Below, piece by piece: positions 26,951 through 34,893 of a DNA stretch of 64,000 bases (the first letter of the stretch is position 1; each line of letters starts with the position of its first letter). This DNA is from DATFVA01 sp963832355 (GTDB lineage: Bacteria; Bacteroidota; Ignavibacteria; Ignavibacteriales; Ignavibacteriaceae). The stretch covers positions 1 through 64,000 of the forward strand of contig CAWHTX010000022.1 of the NCBI GenBank assembly GCA_963832355.1. Direction: 5' to 3'. The notes under the pieces were generated by a model, which was not told the origin of the DNA, did no database searches, and saw only the letters and a program-made list of their open reading frames with translations. The translations under genes and the position numbers were made by a program.

Positions 26951-28198
26951 TTATTTCCAGTCAGCCAGCAGAGTTACAATATCATCCTGCAGATTCCTGT
27001 GAAACCTGGCCCCTTTTCTATTAAACTCAAATATTATACTTAAGATAAGATCATCCCCTGCAGCAGTAGTTACATATCCTGATAACGAAGAAACTCCGTT
27101 CAGCGTACCTGTTTTGCCATGGAAATTATTGTCAGCACGGGTTCCTCTCATCCTGTGATGCAGTGTCCCGTCAACACCTGCTATACTCAGCGAATTATAG
27201 AAGTCATCAAAGTGTGCAAGGTCGAAATACATTTTTTCAAGCACTCCCGCAAGAGCTCCCACAGTGATCTGATCAAATCGTGAAATTCCAGAACCATCAA
27301 CTATCGAAGAGCCGTCAGAGAAAATACCGTTATCCTTTATGAACGAAAGAATTGCCTGGGTGGAGAAAAATGCGTTCCCCTGTTTGCCGCTGATCTCTGC
27401 TCCAAGAGTCTTAAATAAACATTCCGCAAGGAAATTATCACTGTGCTTATTTATATCCTGCAGCAGGTTCCTTAATATAATTCCCGAGTTGGTGATCTCA
27501 ACGGCATCGTCGGGAGTAATTCCCTGGATTGCTTTTGATTCTACCTGGATTCCCTGGCTTAACAATTCGCTCCTAAGACTTTCAGCAGCATTCAGAGGAG
27601 GGTTTTTAATATTTATAAGGTACCTTCTTGTGTGCCTTCCTCTTTTCCTGTAAACAACCTTCCGGTTCCTGTCGAGAACCAGCGCTGATATCGGCGGAAG
27701 CTTAACATTAGCTACCTCGTCCCTTATCCAGTCATCCCTTGTGTAGACATCATCAAAGTAACTGTCGTCGCCCACAATTTTGCCCGTAACTTTTTTAATG
27801 CCCTTCTGTTTCAATTCAGTTACGCACTTTTCAAGATCCTCCTGCGAAAAAAGAGAGTTGCCGTATCCTTTTATATAAAGGTTCCCGTCTATAACGCCGT
27901 CCTTTATATTCCGGTCATCTGTCATCAGGGAGGTTTTCAGAACAAAATCTCCCCCCAGCTCCGAAAGGGCAGTAGCCGTTGTGAATAATTTTGTATTAGA
28001 TGCGGGGATCATCGATGCGGCAGGGTTAAGGGCAAATATCGTATCCTGTGTTAACGGATTAAATATCAGGACAGCAGCATGGGTTGAAGAGGGGAGTTTT
28101 GATAGTATATGGTGTATCCTCGAAATTATCTCGTCTTTAGAAGTGGGATACACAGTTGAAACAAAAAGTAAGAGAACAAAAATCGTACGCTTAAGCAT
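26951..28198 (-). CDS. dacB: D-alanyl-D-alanine carboxypeptidase/endopeptidase, PBP4 (S13)
   Basis: 415 residues with signal peptide (MLKRTIFVLLLFVSTVYPTS). All three penicillin-binding motifs are present: SxxK as Ser67-Asn-Thr-Lys70 (MIPASNTKLFTT), SDN in NKHSDNFLAE and KTG in FHGKTGTLNGVSS. The long insert between motifs 1 and 2 is typical of S13 enzymes. It trims peptidoglycan stem peptides in the periplasm. Convergent with secG, separated by a palindromic element. Confidence 0.95.
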   Translation of the reverse strand: MLKRTIFVLLLFVSTVYPTSKDEIISRIHHILSKLPSSTHAAVLIFNPLTQDTIFALNPAASMIPASNTKLFTTATALSELGGDFVLKTSLMTDDRNIKDGVIDGNLYIKGYGNSLFSQEDLEKCVTELKQKGIKKVTGKIVGDDSYFDDVYTRDDWIRDEVANVKLPPISALVLDRNRKVVYRKRGRHTRRYLINIKNPPLNAAESLRSELLSQGIQVESKAIQGITPDDAVEITNSGIILRNLLQDINKHSDNFLAECLFKTLGAEISGKQGNAFFSTQAILSFIKDNGIFSDGSSIVDGSGISRFDQITVGALAGVLEKMYFDLAHFDDFYNSLSIAGVDGTLHHRMRGTRADNNFHGKTGTLNGVSSLSGYVTTAAGDDLILSIIFEFNRKGARFHRNLQDDIVTLLADWK

Positions 28199-28386
28199 GC
28201 CCGTCCTTATAAAAACTTACTGAATCTGAATTTGTTTAATTAGCAGGTAATATTATTTTTATGATCAAATAGCCGAATTAATGTATTTTTAATTTTGTTC
28301 TTATTTTTTTAATGCAAAAATGGAGTAAATTAAAATTAATTAAAAGGCAATCTATCTACACTTATTAAATATTTTTTAAGGACAAC

Positions 28387-29256
28387 ATGGCTAAATCCAA
28401 ACCTGTACTGAAAGCTTACGAAGATCTCGATTTTCTAAATTCATCCGATGCAAGGATACTTCGCATCCTTGCCGAATTCCTAGAACCGAAAACAAAATTC
28501 AGGAAACATAAAATAGTTGATACCATTGTATTTTTCGGCTCTGCCAGGTTAATGTCGAAAAAGAAATCAACTGCGGCACTGAATAAATTCAAAACAATTG
28601 ATCCCAAAGATACATCTAATGATAAGCTGGCGGAAGCCCTCAGAAACGCGCAGCATATGGTTAAAATGTCGAAATATTATGAAGATGCCGTGGAACTTTC
28701 AAAAAGGTTAACTGAATGGTCGCTTAACCTCGATACCTCGGGAAACCGCTTTATAATCTGTACAGGCGGGGGACCCGGCATAATGGAAGCGGCAAATAAA
28801 GGAGCAAAGCTTGCAGGAGGGTATTCCCTGGGATTGAACATAAGCATACCATTTGAGCAGTTCGTTAATAAATATGTTAGTCCCGACCTCAGGTTCGAAT
28901 TTCACTACTTCTTTATGAGGAAATTCTGGTTTGCATACCTGGCAAAAGCTCTTATAGTATTCCCGGGCGGTTTTGGAACGATGGATGAATTCTTCGAGAT
29001 CATCACATTAATGCAGACGGATAAAATCAAGAAGAAGATGCTTTTAATTGTTTACGATGAAAAATACTGGAAGAATATCATAAACTTTGACGGACTGGTT
29101 GCGAACGCGGTTATCAGTCCTTCCGATCTGAATCTCTTTTCATTCTGCGAGAATGTTGATGATGCATTCCATCTTATTACCAGGCATTTTGAAAAGTATT
29201 ACCTGAAGAAAGAAGCTGAGAAGAGGGAGCAGGAGCCGAAGATTCAGTTGAAGTAG
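28387..29256 (+). CDS. LOG-family protein (TIGR00730-like phosphoribohydrolase)
   Basis: 289 residues. The lysine-decarboxylase-like LOG fold is shown by VFFGSARL, CTGGGPGIMEAANKGA and the diagnostic PGGFGTMDEFFEIITLMQ. LOG proteins release the base from nucleoside 5'-monophosphates (cytokinin activation in plants). Bacterial roles are mostly uncharacterised. The N-terminal about 70 residues and charged C-terminus extend the usual about 190-residue domain, as in the larger bacterial subgroup. Single gene, AT-rich leader. Confidence 0.93.
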   Translation: MAKSKPVLKAYEDLDFLNSSDARILRILAEFLEPKTKFRKHKIVDTIVFFGSARLMSKKKSTAALNKFKTIDPKDTSNDKLAEALRNAQHMVKMSKYYEDAVELSKRLTEWSLNLDTSGNRFIICTGGGPGIMEAANKGAKLAGGYSLGLNISIPFEQFVNKYVSPDLRFEFHYFFMRKFWFAYLAKALIVFPGGFGTMDEFFEIITLMQTDKIKKKMLLIVYDEKYWKNIINFDGLVANAVISPSDLNLFSFCENVDDAFHLITRHFEKYYLKKEAEKREQEPKIQLK

Positions 29257-29323
29257 GATTTAAGATGGAATGCAGAACATCGCAGCATTGTGAAAATCAA
29301 TAAGGAGATAAAAAGGAAGGACA

Positions 29324-29378
29324 TAAAAAAAGGCTGTTTCTTACAGATCCCGAAACAGGTTCAGGATGAGAAACAGCC
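29324..29378 (-). terminator. intrinsic terminator after rpsU
   Basis: GGCTGTTTCT (29332-29341) and AGAAACAGCC (29369-29378) form a 10-bp stem. Read on the minus strand it is followed by a run of seven T, so it terminates the rpsU transcript. Downstream of the + strand LOG gene it may act weakly in both directions. Confidence 0.75.
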
Positions 29379-29394
29379 CTAAAATGATATTATT

Positions 29395-29586
29395 TTAATT
29401 GTTTGAATCTGATCTGTGTGCACGTCTTTCAGCTTTAAGACGTTCCATACGTTTCTTAATAGAAGGTTTAACAAAAAAGGTTCTCTTCTTGAACTCTTTC
29501 AGCACTCCGGATCTTTCGTATTTCTTTTTGAACCTTCTTAATGCTTTATCTATCGATTCGTTTTCGCCTACTGTGATACCAACCAA
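29395..29586 (-). CDS. rpsU: 30S ribosomal protein S21
   Basis: 63 residues, highly basic, with the S21 signature (VGENESIDKALRRFKKKYERSG, then EFKKRTFFVKPS) and an Arg-rich C-terminal helix (KRMERLKAERRAH). It binds the 30S platform near the anti-Shine-Dalgarno region. Ribosome site GAGGTG. It ends an apparent minus-strand operon beginning with an ECF sigma factor, 28 bases behind the zinc-ribbon gene. Confidence 0.97.
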   Translation of the reverse strand: MVGITVGENESIDKALRRFKKKYERSGVLKEFKKRTFFVKPSIKKRMERLKAERRAHRSDSNN

Positions 29587-29614
29587 ATTATTTCACCTCG
29601 CTTTAAATGTTGGT

Positions 29615-29998
29615 TTAATGAGATATTGATTCAATTAATTTTTTGTTGCCTGATTTCTGGAATTCAACTGTAATCGAGCTTTGTCCGTTCGACATAACTT
29701 CTTTACTTACAACTTTTCCGAAATCATCCCAATTCTGGTGATAAATTGATTCACCTACCGTAAATGACTTTGTAGGTGAATAAACAGTGCAATCTTCGTT
29801 TTCAATTCCTTCTAAAGAGGGCTTTGTTTCTTTAACATCTTCAGTCAGGTCAATGATCATTGTCTGCTTGCACTTTTTACATTTTGCCCATCTTTTATTT
29901 TCGCTATTTTCGCTTAAGGAGACTTCACCAAGCAATTCCATTTTTCTCTCTGCATTACAAATTCCGCAATAAGCCTCTACATTTTTAACTCTAGCCAT
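29615..29998 (-). CDS. zinc-ribbon plus tudor-like (CarD/DUF3553-like) small protein
   Basis: 127 residues. An N-terminal zinc ribbon (YCGICNAERK and WAKCKKCKQT, two CxxC pairs), an acidic middle, then at about 80-125 a small beta domain (FTVGESIYHQNWDDFGKVVSKE...ITVEFQKSGNKKLIES). The latter resembles the tudor-like nucleic-acid or polymerase-binding domains of CarD, TRCF and DUF3553. I infer a nucleic-acid-linked role in transcription or translation. It is followed at 28 bases by rpsU on the same strand. Not a named protein I know. Confidence 0.75.
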   Translation of the reverse strand: MARVKNVEAYCGICNAERKMELLGEVSLSENSENKRWAKCKKCKQTMIIDLTEDVKETKPSLEGIENEDCTVYSPTKSFTVGESIYHQNWDDFGKVVSKEVMSNGQSSITVEFQKSGNKKLIESISH

Positions 29999-30072
29999 TT
30001 TAATACCTTTATAAACTTGCAGACATTAAATATATCAAAAGAAGTGAGGATAATCAAGAATATAATACCTGC

Positions 30073-30531
30073 CTATTTCTCGTTTTCTGAAGGAGTAATA
30101 ACAAGAACAGGGCAGGCGGCGTATCTTATAACTTTTTCGGCAACACTGCCTAATAAGGTGTGCAGTATGCCTGTTCTGCCATGAGTTGCTATTACTATCA
30201 GGTCGATTTTATTGGATTCGCAGTAATCAATAATTGTCTCGAAATCGATACCTTTTTTTATAACAGGCACGATTTCAACTGATTTATCTTTATTGATCTT
30301 CTCCAGCGCCTTATTAAGAGAATTTTTTGCATCCTCCTCTATTGTTTTTACTATCTTTTCCTCGGAAAGATCCAGAGATCTGATAGCAAGAATGGGCGGT
30401 GTTTTTTCAAGTACGTTCAGAAAATGGACTTTTGCTCCGTACTGCTTTGCGATATCTAATGCGTATGAAGCGGCTGAAAGTGAAAGGTTGCTGAAATCTG
30501 TGGGCAGAAGGATGTTTTTAATATTAAACAT
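30073..30531 (-). CDS. universal stress protein, UspA family
   Basis: 152 residues. Rossmann-like UspA domain: ILLPTDFSNLSLSAASYALD at the N-terminus, IVIATHGRTGILHTLLGSVAEKVIRYAACPVLVI at the C-terminus. The latter keeps the G-x2-G-x9-G-S ATP-binding signature, so it is likely an ATP-binding UspFG/MJ0577-type member. Begins 9 bases downstream of the anti-sigma gene, suggesting stress-linked co-expression. Confidence 0.94.
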   Translation of the reverse strand: MFNIKNILLPTDFSNLSLSAASYALDIAKQYGAKVHFLNVLEKTPPILAIRSLDLSEEKIVKTIEEDAKNSLNKALEKINKDKSVEIVPVIKKGIDFETIIDYCESNKIDLIVIATHGRTGILHTLLGSVAEKVIRYAACPVLVITPSENEK

Positions 30532-30540
30532 ATTTCCAAC

Positions 30541-30987
30541 TTAGTTTAATTGACAAAGATTGTTTTCAATTTCATCGGGTGAACCGTTTGAAACTACGGC
30601 GAAGATGTTCTCCTTGACTTTGGTAAAGAGAGTTACAAAACTTCCCTGCGTAGATTCATAGCAGTTGCCGGAATTAAGATATGAAACAAGATCATCGGTA
30701 AGCGTCAAAAAATCCTTTTTCTTTATTTCGTTTTCATCAACCTGGAATAAGTACACCAGCTTTCCGTCGGGAGTTGAATAAACATGATGAGCGAACTTTT
30801 CTCCATGGTCGGTTGATACTACGGCTCCTACGAGTTTCCAGTTCTTTATCTCAGGTACATAGGTTTTGTACAATACTCCCTGCCGGGTGAAGAATTGCCT
30901 GATTTTTTCAGGATTATCTGATGTGAACTGCGGTTTGAGTTTTCCCGCAAGGATGTTCTCAAAGTTATGCCTTGCCTGTACATACAT
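30541..30987 (-). CDS. anti-sigma factor, C-terminal part (separated by a frameshift)
   Basis: 148 codons in the frame one base off from the N-terminal part at 30846-31385. The sequence (MYVQARHNFENILAGKLKPQ..., YLFQVDENEIKKKDF, ending ENIFAVVSNG) reads as the extracytoplasmic domain of a membrane anti-sigma factor. The ATG used here is probably internal: upstream codons in this frame are also open. If one A is restored in the A-run near 30996-30998, the two parts join as one protein of about 280 residues. No ribosome site is visible for this ATG. Confidence 0.65.
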   Translation of the reverse strand: MYVQARHNFENILAGKLKPQFTSDNPEKIRQFFTRQGVLYKTYVPEIKNWKLVGAVVSTDHGEKFAHHVYSTPDGKLVYLFQVDENEIKKKDFLTLTDDLVSYLNSGNCYESTQGSFVTLFTKVKENIFAVVSNGSPDEIENNLCQLN

Positions 30988-31385
30988 ATTTGAGTTTCCG
31001 CTGCTGTTCCTACAGCAAAGTTCTTATACTCAGGTACGGGGGGAAGGTTAAGCAGGGTAAGTACAACTGCAAGGATCACTACAAGAGTACCGCCCCAGGC
31101 GAATGCAGGTTTTCTAAAATAAATTTCCGGGAGCAGCCGTGAGGTTAAACTTTTTTCAGATCTGGGAGATATTTTTCTTTCAAGGCGCTGTCTTACTTTA
31201 ACAGGTGCCGGTGCAACTTTAAGTCTTGTTGACACCAGGTTTTTGATGGAAGTCTGCACGAAGTACTCAAACTGAAGATCGGGATTATTCCTGATCTCAT
31301 CGCGCAGTTTTTGTTCAAGCGACGGATCTTTAATCTCTCCGTCCGCGAGTGCCGCAATATAATATAAGTCTCTGTTTTCTTTCAT
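30846..31385 (-). CDS. anti-sigma factor, N-terminal part (frameshifted)
   Basis: The genuine part is residues 1 to about 131: a cytosolic sigma-binding region (YYIAALADGEIKDPSLEQKL), then one membrane helix (WGGTLVVILAVVLTLLNL) and VPEYKNFAVGTAAE. After that the frame shifts into unlikely sequence (Cys/Arg/Ser-rich) up to the stop. The region overlaps the C-terminal part for about 140 bases. Its gene starts 6 bases after the ECF sigma factor stop, the usual sigma/anti-sigma arrangement: the anti-sigma holds the sigma at the membrane until an envelope signal releases it. No zinc His/Cys motif is visible. Confidence 0.75.
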   Translation of the reverse strand: MKENRDLYYIAALADGEIKDPSLEQKLRDEIRNNPDLQFEYFVQTSIKNLVSTRLKVAPAPVKVRQRLERKISPRSEKSLTSRLLPEIYFRKPAFAWGGTLVVILAVVLTLLNLPPVPEYKNFAVGTAAETQICMYRQGITLRTSLRENSNRSSHQIILKKSGNSSPGREYCTKPMYLR

Positions 31386-31391
31386 AAAATA

Positions 31392-32000
31392 TTAGTCGTG
31401 AGTCTCCGGTTTATCTACATAACCTTTATCTGCGGCATAATCGTAAAGTTTTGCAAAAAGCATTTTCCTTGCCCGGTGCAGCCTCGACCTTACCGTCCCC
31501 ACAGGAACATCAACAAAGTCGGCTATTTCGTCGTAAGAAAAGCCTTCTATATCGCATAATATTATAACTGTCCTGAAATCTTCAGGAAGGGAGGCGATTG
31601 CATTTGAAAGTTCATCGTCGAGGAGATTATCGTACATCTCCTTCTCCAGGTGAGCGCTGTCGGTTGAAGAAGGTTTTATGTTCTCATAGAAATTTTCCAC
31701 ATCCTCATAATCAATCTTATCAGGTTCTTTCGAAGATTTCCTGTAGGAGTTAATAAAGGTATTCTTCATTATCCTGAACAACCAGGCTTTGCAATTAGTT
31801 CCCTTTTCGAACTTATCGAAGAAACGGAAGGCTTTAAGGTATGTTTCCTGCACCAGGTCGTCGGCCTCATCGCTGTCGCCTGTCATCCTTAGCGCAAAAT
31901 TGAAAAGAGCGTCCATATGGGGTACGGCTTCTTTCTCAAATTCAGCATAAAGCTGTTTTTGATCATCAATTATTGCCATTATAATTGGAAATGGAAACAT
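31392..32000 (-). CDS. ECF-type RNA polymerase sigma factor
   Basis: 202 residues. Region 2 (about 20-90) includes DALFNFALRMTGDSDEADDLVQETYLKAFRFFDKF and the -10 melting stretch AWLFRIMKNTFINSYRK. Region 4 (about 135-190) contains LPEDFRTVIILCDIEGFSYDEIADFVDVPVGTVRSRLHRARK, a complete helix-turn-helix for the -35 element. Region 3 is absent, as in ECF sigmas. Probably activated by envelope stress through the adjacent membrane anti-sigma. The start could instead be the Met at codon 8 (31979). Confidence 0.95.
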   Translation of the reverse strand: MFPFPIIMAIIDDQKQLYAEFEKEAVPHMDALFNFALRMTGDSDEADDLVQETYLKAFRFFDKFEKGTNCKAWLFRIMKNTFINSYRKSSKEPDKIDYEDVENFYENIKPSSTDSAHLEKEMYDNLLDDELSNAIASLPEDFRTVIILCDIEGFSYDEIADFVDVPVGTVRSRLHRARKMLFAKLYDYAADKGYVDKPETHD

Positions 32001-32072
32001 ATTTTGCTATTGATTATCAGATGACCGCATTTGTTATCAGCAATTATATCAAAATTAAACTATTTATCAAAT

Positions 32073-32228
32073 TCAGCGGATAACTTCCCCGTTCACGCCT
32101 TCAGTGTGGGGACTATCGTTTTCAATAAAGAATCCATTGATAATTATGTATTTAACTTTCCCTTTGCTGGTGATATAGAAGTTTGCGGGACCATCAACCT
32201 TAATCATTTTATCGCCATAATCTGCTTT
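32073..32228 (-). other. out-of-frame C-terminal extension of the M14 carboxypeptidase
   Basis: Minus-strand frame one base off from the M14 gene, open for 51 codons to TGA at 32075-32073. It reads KADYGDKMIKVDGPANFYI then SKGKVKYIIINGFFIEND, a beta-rich protein-like sequence. It joins the M14 product at an A5 run (T5 on the + strand at 32226-32230). If one A is removed, the protein continues as FPVNIIKADYGDK. The 3' part of the gene therefore probably lies here. Confidence 0.5.
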
Positions 32229-33540
32229 TTATGATATTTACGGGGAACTTCGTGTACTCCTGTTCCGGTTGAAAATCTGCTTCCACATTAGTAATTCCCC
32301 GGGAATGCAGATCGTTAAAATTGAGGCCCGAAAGTTTCTCATAGGAAGATATCTTTTGCGGATATGTTTTGCCCGGGTGTATTTCGAGTCCCGACATATC
32401 ATAATCCTCATACCCGCTGAACACTGAAAGATCACCGAGATCAGCAACTCTGCCTACGGAATAGTATGACCTCGCGGAATCCCTGTTAATTTCCGTTCTG
32501 TTTATTCCCAGATCGATTTTTATTTTCTGGCCGTTAACAGTATAATCGAGGTTCCTGAGGATGAGGTCCATCAGGTTATCTTTTTCATTGAAGGGGATAG
32601 CTTCATAAGTATCAAGGGGTTCCTGTGTATAACCCTCTTCAGCGATGCTTTTGAAAGCCGTGAGCAGGGCAATGAAGTTCATTTTCCTCAGAAACTGCTT
32701 TTCGGGATCGCCCTTCCAGCCGCCGGTTTCTATAAGAATGGTGCTGGTTCCCCAGGTCTGGAAGTTATCGCCGAAAGCACGCGGTTCATAATCATCCGAA
32801 TACTTACCGATATGGCCGGGGATGTAATCATTCAATGCTTTGTCGAGCTGGCCGATAAGCTGTATCGCTTTCTTTCTCACCGGGTTAACCGACTTTTCAT
32901 AATTCATAGCGGGGGCAAGGAAAGAGATCGCCGCTGATTTAAAAGTTCGTCCCGCGCTGTAATAAATGCTCTGATCGTGGAGGTTGAACCCGAATTCCGC
33001 TTTTATAGAATCGAAGGCCGCTTTAAGGATCCTTGCTTCGGGGGATTGTTCTCTTACCGCGTCGCGGTTCAGGTCGATCTGGTAAAAATTTCTTCTCTCA
33101 AACACTTCGGCTCCGTCGGGATTGACCATCGGCATAAAGTAAATAGTTAATTTCCCGAGAACTTCTTTTTTGAAATTATCAAACTGTCCGCTCTGTGTGA
33201 AGAAGTTGAAGATATCGAAGAGCGCCATAGTTGCTGTCGGTTCATCACCATGCATCTGCGACCAGAGGAAGACTTTTGTTTTGCCCGTACCGATCGAGAT
33301 CAGATATATCTCGCGGTTTTGGGCAGAAAGACCTGCCTGTTTAACAGTAAACAGAGAATCGTTTTTAAGATTTTCTATAAGGGGCTTGATATCCGAATGC
33401 TTAAAGCGGCGGCTGGTTAAAGATTTCTCATGGAAATTTTCGTACGAGTTATTTAGTTGTGTAGTGAAGTCCCGGTATTGTGCCATCAAAATGGAATTAA
33501 AAATAATGATTAGAAAAAAGTATTTAATCATATTGATCAA
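32209..33540 (-). CDS. M14-family zinc carboxypeptidase, secreted
   Basis: 443 residues with a signal peptide (MINMIKYFFLIIIFNSILMA). Zinc ligands: His97 and Glu100 in MHGDEPTATMAL, and His in GFNLHDQ. Catalytic Glu lies in ILIETGGWKGD. Substrate Arg/Asn region NFYQIDLNRD. M14 metallopeptidases remove C-terminal residues or cut peptidoglycan peptides. The protein likely extends further in another frame downstream of an A5 run at the 3' end. It faces the ECF sigma factor gene on the same strand. Confidence 0.93.
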   Translation of the reverse strand: MINMIKYFFLIIIFNSILMAQYRDFTTQLNNSYENFHEKSLTSRRFKHSDIKPLIENLKNDSLFTVKQAGLSAQNREIYLISIGTGKTKVFLWSQMHGDEPTATMALFDIFNFFTQSGQFDNFKKEVLGKLTIYFMPMVNPDGAEVFERRNFYQIDLNRDAVREQSPEARILKAAFDSIKAEFGFNLHDQSIYYSAGRTFKSAAISFLAPAMNYEKSVNPVRKKAIQLIGQLDKALNDYIPGHIGKYSDDYEPRAFGDNFQTWGTSTILIETGGWKGDPEKQFLRKMNFIALLTAFKSIAEEGYTQEPLDTYEAIPFNEKDNLMDLILRNLDYTVNGQKIKIDLGINRTEINRDSARSYYSVGRVADLGDLSVFSGYEDYDMSGLEIHPGKTYPQKISSYEKLSGLNFNDLHSRGITNVEADFQPEQEYTKFPVNIIKSRLWR

Positions 33541-33849
33541 AATTTAACCATTACCGCTTAAATATACCAAGTAATTTGCCAGGCTGTTTAGAATATATAT
33601 CCAAACTGAATCCCCGATGGATCAATCAATATAACTGGCATAAGAATTATGAGGAACAGAAAAAAGAACGCCCGAATGTTTTTTTGTTTCGTAAATATGG
33701 TAAATTTTACTCGAAATTTGTAGTATTGGGGAAGTACAAACCTGAATTTTCCAGATTTTATTTTTGTCTGTTCCTGGGCTACAACCGGCCTACGTCTCGG
33801 CCTCAAACTGCGGGATAACTCCGGGTATAAGCCGGGATAGGTGGGTGCG

Positions 33850-33930
33850 AATGTGTCGCCGCTAAAGCGGCTGTGGGCGATGATATCTCACCTCGTATGT
33901 TTGCTACTAATGTGTCGCCGCTAAAGCGGC
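33850..33930. repeat. direct repeat pair with internal GCCGCT palindrome
   Basis: Two identical 22-base copies at 33850-33871 and 33909-33930, 59 bases apart start to start. Each contains GCCGCTAAAGCGGC, a perfect 6-bp stem with a two-base loop. Local composition is more GC-rich than neighbours. It may be a copy of a dispersed intergenic repeat family. Confidence 0.65.
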
Positions 33931-33988
33931 GAGGAAGATGGGCAGGTATATAAGGTGATATAGTGCGGCGACTGCCATTATGGTACAC

Positions 33989-34140
33989 TGACATTTTGTC
34001 ATACTATATATTTTTTCAACAGTTGAAAATCACGTTTTTTGCAGTTTGCGGAGTGTATCATTTTGAGTTCAAAAGGCGGACTAAAGGCGGATAAAAGGCC
34101 GTATTAAAACGGATACCAAAAGTATGACATTTTGTCATAC
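33989..34140. repeat. TGACATTTTGTCATAC direct repeat, second copy extended to a palindrome
   Basis: Exact 16-base copies at 33989-34004 and 34125-34140. The right one is part of GTATGACATTTTGTCATAC (34122-34140), a perfect 8-bp stem with a three-base loop. Spaced dyads of this type suggest paired operators or a repeat element boundary. Confidence 0.6.
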
Positions 34141-34164
34141 CTGTTTAATTTCTCAGCAGCTGTT

Positions 34165-34893
34165 TTACACAGGTACGCCCATTGTTTCTTCGAATTTGTC
34201 GATGAGCTTTAAAGGCCGGGGAGAGATTGCAAAGCAGTAAAGGGGATAGAGTGAAGCATAATTCTTTACAAGGTCGGTCAGGATATCGGCAGTATAAAGC
34301 GACTTACTCTTTTTGGGGATCTCTTTTTCTAAAAGTATATATTTATTCTTCTGAAGCAGGTCAAAATGCTTCTCTGCATCAAAATTTTTCTGAACGAGCT
34401 GTGGAGTTTTCTTAAACTCGTGCAGGTCATACCGTCCATTCAAATCATATTTATTAAAAGTTTTGATGATATCCTTTGTATGCCTGGCAAGGCTGTGAGA
34501 GAAGTGTAAGTCATCTCCCTGTTCACCATTCAGGAAAATTCCATAATCGGCACCCTGCTTATCAAAATACAGATAGAACTCGCTGTCCATCTTGAACCGG
34601 CCGAAGTGAATAAGGAAATAGTTCTTATAAGGGGCATCTTTTGAGAAGCGCATATCCTTATTTATTCTCATTATTGTTTTATTGAACTTAGGTTCAGTAC
34701 GAATAGCGGGATTCAGCTGCGTGAAGAACTGTCCTATCGAGGCAACAAAAGATTTTGCAGGGAGCACAATGTTATCCTTATAGCGCTGCCTGTTCTTATC
34801 AAACCATTTTGTGTTATTGTTTTTTTCCAGCTCTTCAAGGAAAGTGAATATATCCTTATTAAACCCATTAAAAGGAGGTAAGGCTGCGCTCAA
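34165..34893 (-). CDS. DUF2461 family protein
   Basis: 242 residues matching the DUF2461/TIGR02453 pattern: FTFLEELEKNNNTKWFDKNRQRY near the N-terminus, then INKDMRFSKDAPYKNYFLIHF and the aromatic core YLYFDKQGADYGIF. The family is widespread but uncharacterised, and no catalytic residues are established. Cytosolic. It starts four bases inside the end of the upstream barrel-protein gene (ATGA overlap), so they are translationally coupled. Confidence 0.92.
   Translation of the reverse strand: MSAALPPFNGFNKDIFTFLEELEKNNNTKWFDKNRQRYKDNIVLPAKSFVASIGQFFTQLNPAIRTEPKFNKTIMRINKDMRFSKDAPYKNYFLIHFGRFKMDSEFYLYFDKQGADYGIFLNGEQGDDLHFSHSLARHTKDIIKTFNKYDLNGRYDLHEFKKTPQLVQKNFDAEKHFDLLQKNKYILLEKEIPKKSKSLYTADILTDLVKNYASLYPLYCFAISPRPLKLIDKFEETMGVPV

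Larger units (their letters stand above)
33541..34164. other. gene-free gap with two repeat types
   Basis: 624 bases. Frames of 60-80 codons exist on both strands but have no ribosome site or recognisable product. The left third is AT-rich. A GC-richer segment (about 33775-33985) carries a short direct repeat with internal palindrome, and the right part carries a second dyad repeat. It is flanked by M14 and DUF2461 genes on the minus strand, so it holds the promoter for the M14 unit and the 3' end of the DUF2461 unit. Confidence 0.6.

Noticed and set aside
30985..31012. Programmed -1 ribosomal frameshift in the anti-sigma gene
   Set aside because: No X-XXY-YYZ slippery heptamer in the right frame and no downstream pseudoknot seen. 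A single-base deletion explains it more simply.
33576..33994. Three frames of 63-80 codons in the gap before DUF2461
   Set aside because: They overlap on both strands, run into the palindromic repeats and have no recognisable product.
33981..34004. Possible sigma-54 promoter (TGGTAC...)
   Set aside because: The TTGC element at the required spacing is missing.
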